The notes under the pieces were generated by a model. That model worked only from the letters and a program-made list of their open reading frames with translations. It did not search any database and had not been told where the DNA came from. Position numbers and translations under genes: made by a program. Positions 16,767 through 25,796 of a stretch of DNA of 64,000 bases are shown here, piece after piece. Source of the DNA: CALSMU01 sp965230225 (GTDB taxonomy: Bacteria; Bacteroidota; Bacteroidia; Flavobacteriales_D; Parvicellaceae); contig CBDDKM010000002.1 in assembly GCA_965230225.1 (NCBI GenBank), forward strand, positions 124,001 to 188,000, written 5' to 3'. Numbering within the stretch: position 1 is the stretch's first letter; every line of letters begins with the position of its first letter.

Positions 16767-17375
16767 TCATTTTTTCTCTTTTCTGATCACATCTCCAATC
16801 TTTCCATCTTCGTACATTTTTAACACTACATCTTTGGGTAATTGAACCGACTCTCTGTGGTATTTTGAGGGTGAATCCAGCTTATCTAATTTGGAGTTCC
16901 TCTCCTCGTAATACTTGTTGTATTTGATCACATAATGGTCTTCTTCTATTTTCACGATCTTGAATAAACTCCAATCGCCATTTCGATCTTTGTATTCGTA
17001 CACATCGCCCACCATTGGTTCTTCGATATAATCTTCGGTATAACCGCTTCTTATTTGTGCCTGAAAAATTCCAAATACAATGGCACATCCAAAAATGATC
17101 ACACCTAAAAAGTGCCACCACGGAATAGAAGTTCTCTTTTCCAGGCTTTTTTTGGCAGCCATCATCTCATCGGTTTTGGCTCCGTTTTCTGCACCACATT
17201 GGTTACATCTAATTTCGGAGTGTTTTCCGGTGGTTACGATCGGGATGTACCAAATATGAAAGTACTTTACATAGGTAGAAACAAACAGTTGATCTTCCTC
17301 GTGGCATGCTCTACACATTCCTGTAACCGGTTCTGACTTTACATGTTTGGGGTCCGACGTTCCAAATACAATCAT
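16767..17375 (-). CDS. Membrane protein with N-terminal zinc ribbon
   Basis: 202 residues. Two CxxC knuckles, MCRACHEE near residue 20 and CNQCGAEN near residue 58, form a zinc ribbon around an aromatic stretch (YFHIWYIPIVTTG) typical of zinc-ribbon membrane proteins. One transmembrane helix follows (WWHFLGVIIFGCAIVFGIFQ, about 97-116), then an external domain with VGDVYEYKDRNGDWSLFKI. The family is otherwise not recognised. Confidence 0.78.
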   Translation of the reverse strand: MIVFGTSDPKHVKSEPVTGMCRACHEEDQLFVSTYVKYFHIWYIPIVTTGKHSEIRCNQCGAENGAKTDEMMAAKKSLEKRTSIPWWHFLGVIIFGCAIVFGIFQAQIRSGYTEDYIEEPMVGDVYEYKDRNGDWSLFKIVKIEEDHYVIKYNKYYEERNSKLDKLDSPSKYHRESVQLPKDVVLKMYEDGKIGDVIRKEKK

Positions 17376-17484
17376 ATTACTGTTTTAAGATATGGGGTGA
17401 GGTTAATAATTACCTAAACTCTAAAGTTCCGACAAACGAATATACCTATTCCGATTTAAGTGATGAATTGAATTATACAAACGT

Positions 17485-17751
17485 TTAGTTTGCACTGACA
17501 CCCAGTTCCATTCTTGCTTTCTCGCTACCCAAAGCTGCAGCCTTGTTTAAGTAGATTTTAGAAATGTTCTTATTACCAAGAAATTTGTAGGACATTCCTA
17601 AATAGTAATAAGTGTTTGGGTAATAAGGCAGGGCCTCTAAGTGAATTTCGAATTGATCGATGGCACCAATATAATCTCCGGACTGGAAACGTTTTAAGCC
17701 TCCTTTATAGAAAAATCCTTCTGGTTTTATATGTCTTTCTTTAAGTCTCAA
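17485..17751 (-). CDS. Small TPR protein
   Basis: 88 residues with about two tetratricopeptide repeats: GFFYKGGLKRFQSGDYIGAI and NTYYYLGMSYKFLGNKNI, ending in a Sel1-like LNKAAALGSEKARMELG. There is no signal peptide. It is probably a small protein-protein adaptor; nothing in the context says for what. Confidence 0.78.
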   Translation of the reverse strand: MRLKERHIKPEGFFYKGGLKRFQSGDYIGAIDQFEIHLEALPYYPNTYYYLGMSYKFLGNKNISKIYLNKAAALGSEKARMELGVSAN

Positions 17752-17902
17752 AAGGGTCTAAAAATTGGTGTCGGGGAATGCCCAAATATAGGGCGCATTT
17801 TCGGGAAAAGCAATCCGAAAAAATACTTAATTTAAGTTTTGGATCAAATTGTACTTTACACCTCATTTTAGTACGTTCGGAAATAGAAATAAAACTTTAG
17901 TA

Positions 17903-17910
17903 TATATTTG
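17903..17910 (+). promoter_or_regulatory. Bacteroidota -7 promoter element
   Basis: TATATTTG fits the TAnnTTTG -7 consensus and lies 37 bases before the kinase ATG at 17948. A clear -33 element was not seen. Confidence 0.5.
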
Positions 17911-17947
17911 GCGTACAACTAATTGGCCACTAACTAACCATCTATAA

Positions 17948-19882
17948 ATGACCTATTCACGACCACGAATTTCTTCAGGTATTTCGTATCTGTTAGTTTT
18001 CTGTATGAGCATAATTGGAGGATCCGTATTCGGAATAACTCCCGATCATCAGATAGACTCCTTAAACAATGTTTTGAGGAACACGGATAACGACACCGTA
18101 AAGTTTGAAACCAACATTAGGTTATGTGGTATTTTCCACGAAATAGATGCCGAAATTTCCCTAACCTTTGGGTTGAAAGCCTTAACTATTGCCAACGAAC
18201 ACAGTATTGAGAACTGGAGAGCTGAAGCATACACCTATATGGGAAGAGCTTATTGGGCCAAGGGAGAAACATCGAGAGAAATTAGCAGTTATTACCGGGC
18301 ATTAAACATTTATAAAACCACACAGCACCTACCCAAGTTGGCCGGCTCTCACATTCATGTTGGAAACGTATTACTTAACTATGGTGATTATGACGATGCC
18401 TTTGAACACTATAAAGCTGCCGAAAAGATTTATACTAAAACAAAGCCCGAGGATCTTTCCACGCTCCAGATACAATTCGGAAATTACTACAGTGCCGTTG
18501 GGAAACTAGACAGCGCTGATTATTATTTCGATCTGGCACAGCAACACCTGAAAGAAAACGGCAATTTTTCTAAACGAGTAATCATATTGGGGAACATTGG
18601 TTTGGTTTGTGCCCAAAGGCAAGAATATGAGCGCGCTGTAAACTACCTTACTCAAGCCATCGATCTTAGGGACAGTACACACAACAGGTATTTAATTTCT
18701 GGAGCAAGAGTAGAGCTTGGAGGGGTTTACCTTAAAATGGGAATGTTAGACAAAGCAGAAATCGAGTTCCTAAAAGCATTGCACCTGGCCAATCAACTAA
18801 GAACCGCCGAATGGCATCCGGAGGTGTATTTGGGATTGTACAAAACAGAAAAAGCCCGAGGTAATTTATCGGATGCATTAGAGTACTACGAATTTTATCA
18901 CGAGCTAAAAGATTCCATCTCCAAAAGACACAACGAACATGTTTTTCAATTGGTAAAACAGCAATACGAAAGCGACAAAAAGGATCAGCTCATTTTAAAC
19001 CTCAAACAAGAAATTAGAACCAACAACGAAAAGCTCAAGCAAGCAGTACTTTCGAAAAGGATTATTGCCCTAATTATTTTAATCGGAGTGCTGATTACAT
19101 TGTTTGTGGTATACATACTACAAAAACGGAAAAAGGATAAAGCAAGGTTGGAGCACCTTGTAGATCAGAAAACAGCTCAACTTAAAGACGCTCTTTCCTT
19201 TTTAAAAGAGGAGCACATGCAGGCCATGAAATTTCATTCTCTACTCTTGAGTTCGCAAATGAATCCTCATTTTATTTTTAATTCACTTAACTCTGTTCAA
19301 TTTTATATTCTCGATCAAAATGTAGAGCCTGCCATCAACTATATTTCAGAATTTTCCGGACTCATGCGCCTCACTTTAGATAACTCTAATAATGAAGCAA
19401 TTAGCATTGAAGACGAGATTGTATTTCTGGAAAAATACATGAAACTGGAGCAAGAACGGTTCAGTCATAAATTCGATTACGAGATTACCATTGGTGATGA
19501 TGTGTTTGAGGACGAGGTGATGATTCCGCCTATGCTATTACAACCCATTATCGAAAACACCATTGTACACGGAATCCGAAACAAAGAGGGGAAGGGAATG
19601 ATAAAAATTGAATTCGATGATGATGAAGACACACTGATTTGTGCCATTGAAGATGACGGTGTAGGTAGAGAAGTGGAAGAAATGAAAAAGCAACTCCGTA
19701 GGGGAGATAACTTCAGTACCATAGGTATGAACATTTCTCAGACCAGACTGGACCTACTCAACAAGATTTACAACAATCAGTTTAGCATGAGCATCGACGA
19801 CTTAAAAGACGACGCAGGCAATGCTATTGGAACCCGCATTGAACTTCGATTCCCAATAGATCTGTACACCAAAAAAGATTAA
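17948..19882 (+). CDS. TPR sensor histidine kinase (LytS-type)
   Basis: 644 residues. A signal or anchor segment (about 10-28) is followed by some seven TPR repeats (50-340), a coiled coil, a transmembrane helix near residue 375 (IALIILIGVLITLFVVYI) and a His_kinase domain. The phospho-accepting motif is QMNPHFIFNSLNS with H441; the ATPase has QPIIENTIVHGI and DDGVGREVE. It probably senses through the periplasmic TPR array. No response regulator gene is adjacent, so it is an orphan. It is convergent with the hemerythrin gene, overlapping it by 4 bases. Confidence 0.9.
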   Translation: MTYSRPRISSGISYLLVFCMSIIGGSVFGITPDHQIDSLNNVLRNTDNDTVKFETNIRLCGIFHEIDAEISLTFGLKALTIANEHSIENWRAEAYTYMGRAYWAKGETSREISSYYRALNIYKTTQHLPKLAGSHIHVGNVLLNYGDYDDAFEHYKAAEKIYTKTKPEDLSTLQIQFGNYYSAVGKLDSADYYFDLAQQHLKENGNFSKRVIILGNIGLVCAQRQEYERAVNYLTQAIDLRDSTHNRYLISGARVELGGVYLKMGMLDKAEIEFLKALHLANQLRTAEWHPEVYLGLYKTEKARGNLSDALEYYEFYHELKDSISKRHNEHVFQLVKQQYESDKKDQLILNLKQEIRTNNEKLKQAVLSKRIIALIILIGVLITLFVVYILQKRKKDKARLEHLVDQKTAQLKDALSFLKEEHMQAMKFHSLLLSSQMNPHFIFNSLNSVQFYILDQNVEPAINYISEFSGLMRLTLDNSNNEAISIEDEIVFLEKYMKLEQERFSHKFDYEITIGDDVFEDEVMIPPMLLQPIIENTIVHGIRNKEGKGMIKIEFDDDEDTLICAIEDDGVGREVEEMKKQLRRGDNFSTIGMNISQTRLDLLNKIYNNQFSMSIDDLKDDAGNAIGTRIELRFPIDLYTKKD

Positions 19883-20403
19883 TCAGCCAATTCCTGAATC
19901 ATTTGCACCAGGCGAGTAGCATTATCCTCACCTACTTCCAGATCGATGTCTTTGAATTTGAAATAAATGGTTTCCAGTTCGTCTTCGTCTAGCAGGGTTT
20001 CTGCCAGCACAAAAACCTCATCGTTTTCGGCTCCTATATGATCCAGTAAATCTTGTAAGTATCGATACAATTCTTCGTAAGATTTTTTGTAGTTTTTATT
20101 GGCTAAAGCTTCTAAAATTTCTTCGGTATACTCTCTAAAATCTTCGTGGTGTTGCTCCAGTTCATCAATGATATCTTCCAGAATAAAATCCGGATGGTTT
20201 CTGATGGCAGGAAACAACACTTCCTCTTCTTTTCGATGGTGAATTCCATCGGCATATTTTCTAAAGAATAAAATCAGATTTCGTACTGCTGATTCGTACT
20301 CCTCCTCGTTTGTTTCCCATTTTCCTTTTAAATCTTCAATTATGGCCTCCGCCCCCTGTATAATCTCATGCTCTTCCAGCATGGTTTGTATCGGATTGTT
20401 CAT
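19879..20403 (-). CDS. Hemerythrin-like protein
   Basis: 174 residues, a four-helix bundle with iron ligands H12, H55/H56, H85/H86 and H122 and acidic partners near E60 and E126; the segments EEHEIIQGAE, DGIHHRKEEEVLFP and EQHHEDFREY are characteristic. It binds a di-iron centre, and roles in O2 or NO sensing or iron handling are known for the family. The XDH FAD gene is 37 bases upstream, but a terminator hairpin sits between, so expression with that operon would need read-through. Confidence 0.9.
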   Translation of the reverse strand: MNNPIQTMLEEHEIIQGAEAIIEDLKGKWETNEEEYESAVRNLILFFRKYADGIHHRKEEEVLFPAIRNHPDFILEDIIDELEQHHEDFREYTEEILEALANKNYKKSYEELYRYLQDLLDHIGAENDEVFVLAETLLDEDELETIYFKFKDIDLEVGEDNATRLVQMIQELAD

Positions 20404-20405
20404 AC

Positions 20406-20434
20406 ATTAAAAATTAAAGGGAGCAATGCTCCCT
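20406..20434 (-). terminator. Terminator at end of molybdenum-hydroxylase operon
   Basis: On the minus strand AGGGAGC att GCTCCCT is followed by TTTAATTTTT. The perfect 7-base-pair stem lies between the stop of the FAD subunit (20441) and the ATG of the hemerythrin gene (20403). Confidence 0.75.
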
Positions 20435-20440
20435 AATTCG

Positions 20441-21373
20441 TTATATCTCTAATAAATCAAAGCTCCTATTGAGGTATACTTTGATCATCTCTCTTCGGTA
20501 CTTTCTGGAATACATGTCGTTATCCACCGCACGTGATCCTTTAACCGCCTGCTTAATTAATTGAGCTTTGTCATCTCCTGCTTTCCCTGCTACCACAACC
20601 GGTTTAGGATCTACTCCCGAAAGAGCTATTTTTAAGTTTCCTTCCGCATCCAAAGCAATAGCAGATGTTAAAGAAGTAAACTCCAGGCTCTCTCGCTCTC
20701 TCAATTTGTAATAAGCAGTTTTAAACCCTCTTTCTAATGGTAATAGTATAGCTGTTAGTATAGCTGTTTCAGGCAAGTTTCTTGGGTAAACTCCATCTCC
20801 GGTATAGATATCCTCCAACGGAAGAATTTTAGTTCCATCCTTGTCTACCACTTCTATTTGGGCATCCATGGCAATTAATGCTGGTGCAGTATCCGAAACC
20901 AACTCCGAAAAACAAGCATTTTTTCCCTGGGTGGCAATACAAATATCACCATCACATTTTAAGCAATACCCTACCGATTCTCTCCACCATTCCGACTGGT
21001 TATAAAACAAGCAACGGTTTTCGCAAAGTACATTACCTCCAATGGTAGCTGTTTTCCTTAACAAAGGAGCTCCTACCACCAATGCCGCTTCAATCAGCAT
21101 TGGAAATTCTTGTTTTAACTCTTCGTTAAACTTTAACGTTTCCAATTGTTCGAGGGCTCCAATTCTCAGGTATCCACCTTCTTTTCGAATTCCCTTAAGC
21201 GCTTCAATTTTGGTAATGTCTATTAAACAAGGTGATTCTTCATTTCCCTGATACCGGTTGACCATTACATCAGTACCTCCGGCCAGGTATTTAAATGATC
21301 CTTGGTTAGCAGTAGCTAAACTAATCGCCTCTTCTACCGAAGTGGGGATTAAATATTTCTTCTCAGCAATCAT
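20441..21373 (-). CDS. Molybdenum hydroxylase FAD subunit with extra 4Fe-4S loop (HcrB-like)
   Basis: 310 residues of the CO-dehydrogenase flavoprotein family, with FAD-binding YLAGGTDVMV (29-38) and TIGGNV (110-115). An inserted loop has C121, C137, C145 and C154 around FYNQSEWWRESVGYC. Spacings of 16, 8 and 9 are the same as those of the four cysteines that bind the additional [4Fe-4S] cluster in 4-hydroxybenzoyl-CoA reductase beta subunit. So electrons may run through an extra cluster, a trait of the reductive HCR branch rather than ordinary xanthine dehydrogenase. It follows the fused catalytic gene by 6 bases. Confidence 0.88.
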   Translation of the reverse strand: MIAEKKYLIPTSVEEAISLATANQGSFKYLAGGTDVMVNRYQGNEESPCLIDITKIEALKGIRKEGGYLRIGALEQLETLKFNEELKQEFPMLIEAALVVGAPLLRKTATIGGNVLCENRCLFYNQSEWWRESVGYCLKCDGDICIATQGKNACFSELVSDTAPALIAMDAQIEVVDKDGTKILPLEDIYTGDGVYPRNLPETAILTAILLPLERGFKTAYYKLRERESLEFTSLTSAIALDAEGNLKIALSGVDPKPVVVAGKAGDDKAQLIKQAVKGSRAVDNDMYSRKYRREMIKVYLNRSFDLLEI

Positions 21374-21379
21374 TTTCCC

Positions 21380-24154
21380 TTATTTAATCGTTTCTAATTC
21401 TACTTTGTTATTGATCTCTTTGAGCACCTCTTCAGAGGTAATTGGCAGTGATGTAACTCTAACCCCAACGGCATCATACACTGCATTTGCGATGGCTGGT
21501 ATTACCGGATGTATGGCTCCTTCTCCACATTCCTTAGCTCCAAATGGTCCTTCAGGATCGATGGTTTCAATTACATCGGTATGGATCATTGGAGTATCCT
21601 TAGTAGTTGGCACTTTATAATCGATCAGATTACCATTTACCAATAGGCCATCTCTATACTTCATCTGTTCGGATATGGCTTGTCCTAACCCCATGTGCCA
21701 GGATCCCTCTAACTGACCTTCTACCGCCAATGGATTTAGTGCTTTACCGGCATCGTGTGCTCCCCAAATGTTCATCAGTTTTACATGCCCGGTTTCCTTA
21801 TCTACTTTTACTTCGGTAACCACCGCACCAAAACTGTAAGAAGGACTCAACCCTGCTCCGGCTCCTTTAAAGTCTCCACCTAATTTTGGAGAATTATAGG
21901 CTCCAGAAGTGTTCAATGCCCCCACTTTTCTGGTGGCATTTTCTATGGCTTCTACCCACGTTAAATCAACCGATCCATCGTTGGTAAACACACGTTCGTT
22001 TTGAATGTTCAATTCTGATTTCTCTACCTCATTAACTGCCGCAACGGCATCCAGCACTGTTTCTCTTAATCGCTCTGCAGCTTGCTTTGCAGCATTACCT
22101 GCCATAAAGGTTACCCTACTGGAGTAGCTTCCTAAATCGATAGGTGTTAGAGTGGTATCGGCTGCAACCACAAAGATGTTATCTAAGCTCAAGCCCAGTA
22201 CCTCTGCCACAATAATGGCCAACATGGTATCACTACCCTGACCAATATCGCTAGCACCCGAAGTTACCAGTACTCGTCCGTCCATGTCTACTTTAAGGTG
22301 AACAACAGACTGAGGGTACTTGTTCCAATGTATTGGTAATGCACTTCCACTAATGAAGAATCCGCAGGCGACACCGAATCCATGTCCTTCCGGTAACTTG
22401 CCATACTTATTTTTCCAGTCAGAAAGCTCCATTACTTTTTTCAACGATTCTACACTTCCGTTAGAGGTAATTCGATACTGACCAACTGTAAGTGTATCCG
22501 AATCCAGGAAGTTTTTCATTCGCATTTCACATGGATCCATTCCTATCTTTTGGGCCATTCTATCGATAATGGTTTCTACGGCATACCTGGAATTAACTGC
22601 ACCGTGTCCACGCATGGCTCCGGACTGAGGTTTGTTGGTATAAACTCTTCGGGTTCTGAATCCGAAATTATCCAGTTTATAAGGTGCTTGTAGCAGTACT
22701 CCATTGTAATAAGAAGTAACTACTCCAAAACTACCGTAGGCTCCTCCCTCAATAATTATGTCTGCATCCAGCGCCTGGAAAATACCATCGTTGTTTACTC
22801 CAAACTCCATGCTTAGAGTAGTTGGGTGCCTTCCGTGGTTGGTAAGGAACACCTCTTCTCGGTTAAATCTTACCCTAACCGGCTGCCCCAATAATCGGGA
22901 AAGATGGCAAATGATAATCTCATGTGGGAATGGATCAGATTTCCCTCCAAAACCACCTCCAACATAAGGTTTAATTACCCTAACTCTGCTCATTGGCACC
23001 TCCAACACTTTAGCTAAGTATCGGTGCAAATAATGAGGTACTTGAGTAGCGGTGATAATGGTTAATCCGTTTTCGTCCCACCACGCAGTGGCGGCATGCG
23101 GTTCGGTAAACCCATGGTTGATTCCTTGAAAATCAAAATCAACTTTTATTCTGTGATCAGCGGAAGACAGCCCTTCCTCTTGGTTACCGAACCTCAACTC
23201 CGCCTTTTTATGAATGTTATTATTGAACTTGCAGTGGTCGTGAATTTGCTCATCTTCGCCCACATCCAAAGTGGACTCTTTCATGTCGAAAAATGCTCTA
23301 AGTGGTTGGTATTTCACTTTAATCAATTGACATGCTTCCTGAGCAATTTCTTCTGTATCTGCAGCCACTGCGGCTACAATTTCCCCAATGTACCTTGTTT
23401 TTTCTACAGCCATTGCTGTTTCGTCCTGCGAAATAGGCAATACCCCAAATTTGATGGGCAACTCTTTTCCGGTAACAACAGCTCTTACTCCCGGCAACTT
23501 CTCTGCAGCCGAAGTATCAATTTCCAATATTCTGGCATGGGCATGTGTACTTCTTAAGAACTTACAATGCAGTGCATTTTTAGTTTGAATATCATCGGCA
23601 TAATCTGCAGTACCCTGTACTTTGCTTTTGGCCTCAATGTACGGGCGACCCTGCCCCACCATTTTAAATTTATCCTCATCGGTTACTACTACCTCTTCAC
23701 CTTCTACATAGGCTTCTACTGCTTCAACAATTTTCTTATACCCTGTACACCTACACAAATTACCGGATAAAGCTTCTTTAATTTCATCTGTGGTTGGCTT
23801 TGGGTTTTCTTCCAAATAATCCAGAGTGGTCATGATCATACCCGGAGTACAGTATCCGCATTGGATAGCTCCTTTCTCTACAAATTTCTCTTGTAATCGG
23901 TGCAATTTGCCTTGATCTGCCACTCCTTCGATGGTGGTAATAACACTTCCGGCAACACGCATAGCCGGAGTGATACAACTCTGCACTGCTTTACCATCTA
24001 CAAATACCGTACAGGCTCCACAGCTTGCCTGTTCACATCCTATTTTGGTTCCGGTAAGGTGAATTTTTTCTCGAAGCACCTTCGACAGGGTATCGTGTGG
24101 CTCAACAATAACCTGGTGCTCTTTACCATTAACCGTTAATTTTATTATTTCCAT
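21380..24154 (-). CDS. Fused 2Fe-2S / molybdopterin catalytic subunit of molybdenum hydroxylase
   Basis: 924 residues. Residues 1-160 are the small iron-sulfur subunit: plant-type ligands C40, C45, C48, C60 and the second cluster C99, C102, C134, C136. From about 170 on is the aldehyde-oxidase/xanthine-dehydrogenase Mo-binding subunit, with KPYVGGGFGGKSDP, AMRGHGAVNSRYAVE, and the catalytic Glu in FGAKECGEGAIHP near the end. In most bacterial enzymes these are separate chains. It hydroxylates or dehydroxylates an unknown aromatic, purine or aldehyde substrate. The FAD subunit gene follows. Confidence 0.9.
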   Translation of the reverse strand: MEIIKLTVNGKEHQVIVEPHDTLSKVLREKIHLTGTKIGCEQASCGACTVFVDGKAVQSCITPAMRVAGSVITTIEGVADQGKLHRLQEKFVEKGAIQCGYCTPGMIMTTLDYLEENPKPTTDEIKEALSGNLCRCTGYKKIVEAVEAYVEGEEVVVTDEDKFKMVGQGRPYIEAKSKVQGTADYADDIQTKNALHCKFLRSTHAHARILEIDTSAAEKLPGVRAVVTGKELPIKFGVLPISQDETAMAVEKTRYIGEIVAAVAADTEEIAQEACQLIKVKYQPLRAFFDMKESTLDVGEDEQIHDHCKFNNNIHKKAELRFGNQEEGLSSADHRIKVDFDFQGINHGFTEPHAATAWWDENGLTIITATQVPHYLHRYLAKVLEVPMSRVRVIKPYVGGGFGGKSDPFPHEIIICHLSRLLGQPVRVRFNREEVFLTNHGRHPTTLSMEFGVNNDGIFQALDADIIIEGGAYGSFGVVTSYYNGVLLQAPYKLDNFGFRTRRVYTNKPQSGAMRGHGAVNSRYAVETIIDRMAQKIGMDPCEMRMKNFLDSDTLTVGQYRITSNGSVESLKKVMELSDWKNKYGKLPEGHGFGVACGFFISGSALPIHWNKYPQSVVHLKVDMDGRVLVTSGASDIGQGSDTMLAIIVAEVLGLSLDNIFVVAADTTLTPIDLGSYSSRVTFMAGNAAKQAAERLRETVLDAVAAVNEVEKSELNIQNERVFTNDGSVDLTWVEAIENATRKVGALNTSGAYNSPKLGGDFKGAGAGLSPSYSFGAVVTEVKVDKETGHVKLMNIWGAHDAGKALNPLAVEGQLEGSWHMGLGQAISEQMKYRDGLLVNGNLIDYKVPTTKDTPMIHTDVIETIDPEGPFGAKECGEGAIHPVIPAIANAVYDAVGVRVTSLPITSEEVLKEINNKVELETIK

Positions 24155-24307
24155 TTTATTGGGTTTTTCTCCATATCAGGAGATATTGGTTTAACTCAGT
24201 TATCAATTCCGCAAAGGGGAAAGCATCACCCATCGACCTTCGATTAGGTGAAATAGAATTGAACCGGTATAGCTATAACTGTGTCATGATTATTCCCTGT
24301 TTAATTT

Positions 24308-25045
24308 TTACAATCCTGCTCCAATGCTTTTTCCTCCATCAACATAAATGGTTTGGCCCGTAATAAACTGTGTTCCTTCGCTACACAAGAAGGCTACGGC
24401 ATTGGCTATATCCTCAGGCTTACCCATAGTTTTGGTAGGTTGAGCCTGTATTAATTTATCCTGTACATCGGCGGGTAGTTTTTGGGTTAAAGGAGTATCA
24501 ATTAACCCGGGAGCTATGGCATTAACCAACACTCCATATTTCCCTAATTCCAAGGCCAAAACTCTTGTTAACCCTACCACTCCGGCTTTTGATGCCGAGT
24601 AATTGGACTGACCCCTGTTACCCAACCAGGCTCTTGAGGCAATGTTTACAATCCTTCCTCGCTTCTGCTCTCGCATAATAATCCCAGCTTGTTGGCACAT
24701 CAACCAGGTACCTTTCAGATTAATGTCTACCACCTTATCAAAATCTGCCACCGGCATTTTCCAAATCACATTGTCTCTAATGATCCCAGCATTATTAACT
24801 ACTGCATCTACGCTTCCAAATTGCTTAAGCACATTTTCGAATAGTCTTTTAACATCATCTTCGTTGCTAATATCGCATTGGGCATAGTCTGCCCAGCCTC
24901 CCAAATCGTTGGCCAGTTTTTCTCCATTCTCCTGATCAACATCCACCAAAATGGTTACGTAGTTTTCTTCTATAAACCTGTGGGCAATGGCTTTACCAAT
25001 TCCTTTGGCAGCACCTGTTATGATGGCAACTTTATTTACACTCAT
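24308..25045 (-). CDS. Short-chain dehydrogenase/reductase (FabG-like)
   Basis: 245 residues, classical SDR. NAD(P) motif TGAAKGIG at 10-17, NNAG at 84-87, catalytic S137, Y149 and K153 (YSASK), and the FabG-like C-terminal FITGQTIYVDGGKSIGAG. D35/D37 after the second strand favours NAD. It overlaps the XdhC gene by 14 bases and is followed, after 153 bases, by the molybdenum enzyme, so it likely acts on the same substrate pathway rather than in fatty acid synthesis. Confidence 0.88.
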   Translation of the reverse strand: MSVNKVAIITGAAKGIGKAIAHRFIEENYVTILVDVDQENGEKLANDLGGWADYAQCDISNEDDVKRLFENVLKQFGSVDAVVNNAGIIRDNVIWKMPVADFDKVVDINLKGTWLMCQQAGIIMREQKRGRIVNIASRAWLGNRGQSNYSASKAGVVGLTRVLALELGKYGVLVNAIAPGLIDTPLTQKLPADVQDKLIQAQPTKTMGKPEDIANAVAFLCSEGTQFITGQTIYVDGGKSIGAGL

Positions 25046-25796
25046 TTTTAACTTGTATTAGTTTGGCCAATATGCTTATGGCTATTTCTTTAGGACCTTC
25101 TGCTTCAATATCTACCCCCATTGGCATATCAATATTTTCTAATTGCTCCTCAGTTGCAATTCCTCCTTCCAAAAACATTTTTTTGGTCAGTTTTACCTTT
25201 CTATTGCTTCCAATCATTCCCAAATAAGCATGGGGCTGACCAATGCAGTAAGACAAAATATCCCTGTCGATACTATGCTCGTAGGTTAGAATGACCGCGT
25301 AAGTATTTTCGTCGAACGGAAGTGCAGTTAATACCTCACTATAGGAAGCATGAAGCTTATTTACCTCTTGGTTAGTTACCTGATCCAGGTACTCTTTTCT
25401 ATCGTCGATCATGAAAATTTCGAAGTCCATAGAAGAGGCAAAATCTGCCAATGCAACTCCGGTATGACCTGCTCCAAAAATGTATAGTCTCTTCTTTTTC
25501 ATAATTGGTTCGATATAAATAGTAACCGTACCTCCACAGCACATGCTATGTTGATGAAGCAAATCGTGTTTGAACAATCCCGGCTCATTTTTTTTGATTT
25601 GCTCGATGGCATTTTCAATTACCTTCTTTTCCAAATTCCCTCCTCCAATGGTGTCGTATATGGAGCCATCCTCATACACGATCATTTTTGCACCAACCTT
25701 TCTTGGGGTGGACCCTTTGGTTTCCACAATCAGGCAATAGGCGGCTTTTTTATCCCCATCAAACGCAAGCTTTATTTCCTCTACAAAATTTCTCAT
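25032..25796 (-). CDS. xdhC: XdhC/CoxI-family molybdoenzyme maturation factor
   Basis: 254 residues. N-terminal XdhC_CoxI domain (AYCLIVETKGSTPRKVGAKM, then DTIGGGNLEKKVIENA; CCGGTVTIYIEP with the conserved Cys pair) and C-terminal Rossmann domain starting RLYIFGAGHTGVALADF. XdhC binds the molybdenum cofactor and fits the sulfurated form into the enzyme. It overlaps both neighbours (MocA-like by 4 bases, SDR by 14), placing it firmly in the operon. Confidence 0.9.
   Translation of the reverse strand: MRNFVEEIKLAFDGDKKAAYCLIVETKGSTPRKVGAKMIVYEDGSIYDTIGGGNLEKKVIENAIEQIKKNEPGLFKHDLLHQHSMCCGGTVTIYIEPIMKKKRLYIFGAGHTGVALADFASSMDFEIFMIDDRKEYLDQVTNQEVNKLHASYSEVLTALPFDENTYAVILTYEHSIDRDILSYCIGQPHAYLGMIGSNRKVKLTKKMFLEGGIATEEQLENIDMPMGVDIEAEGPKEIAISILAKLIQVKNECK

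Noticed and set aside
24155..24307. Molybdenum cofactor riboswitch
   Set aside because: There are hairpins in the gap, but I could not match the conserved pattern of the known Moco RNA, so it is only listed as an observation.
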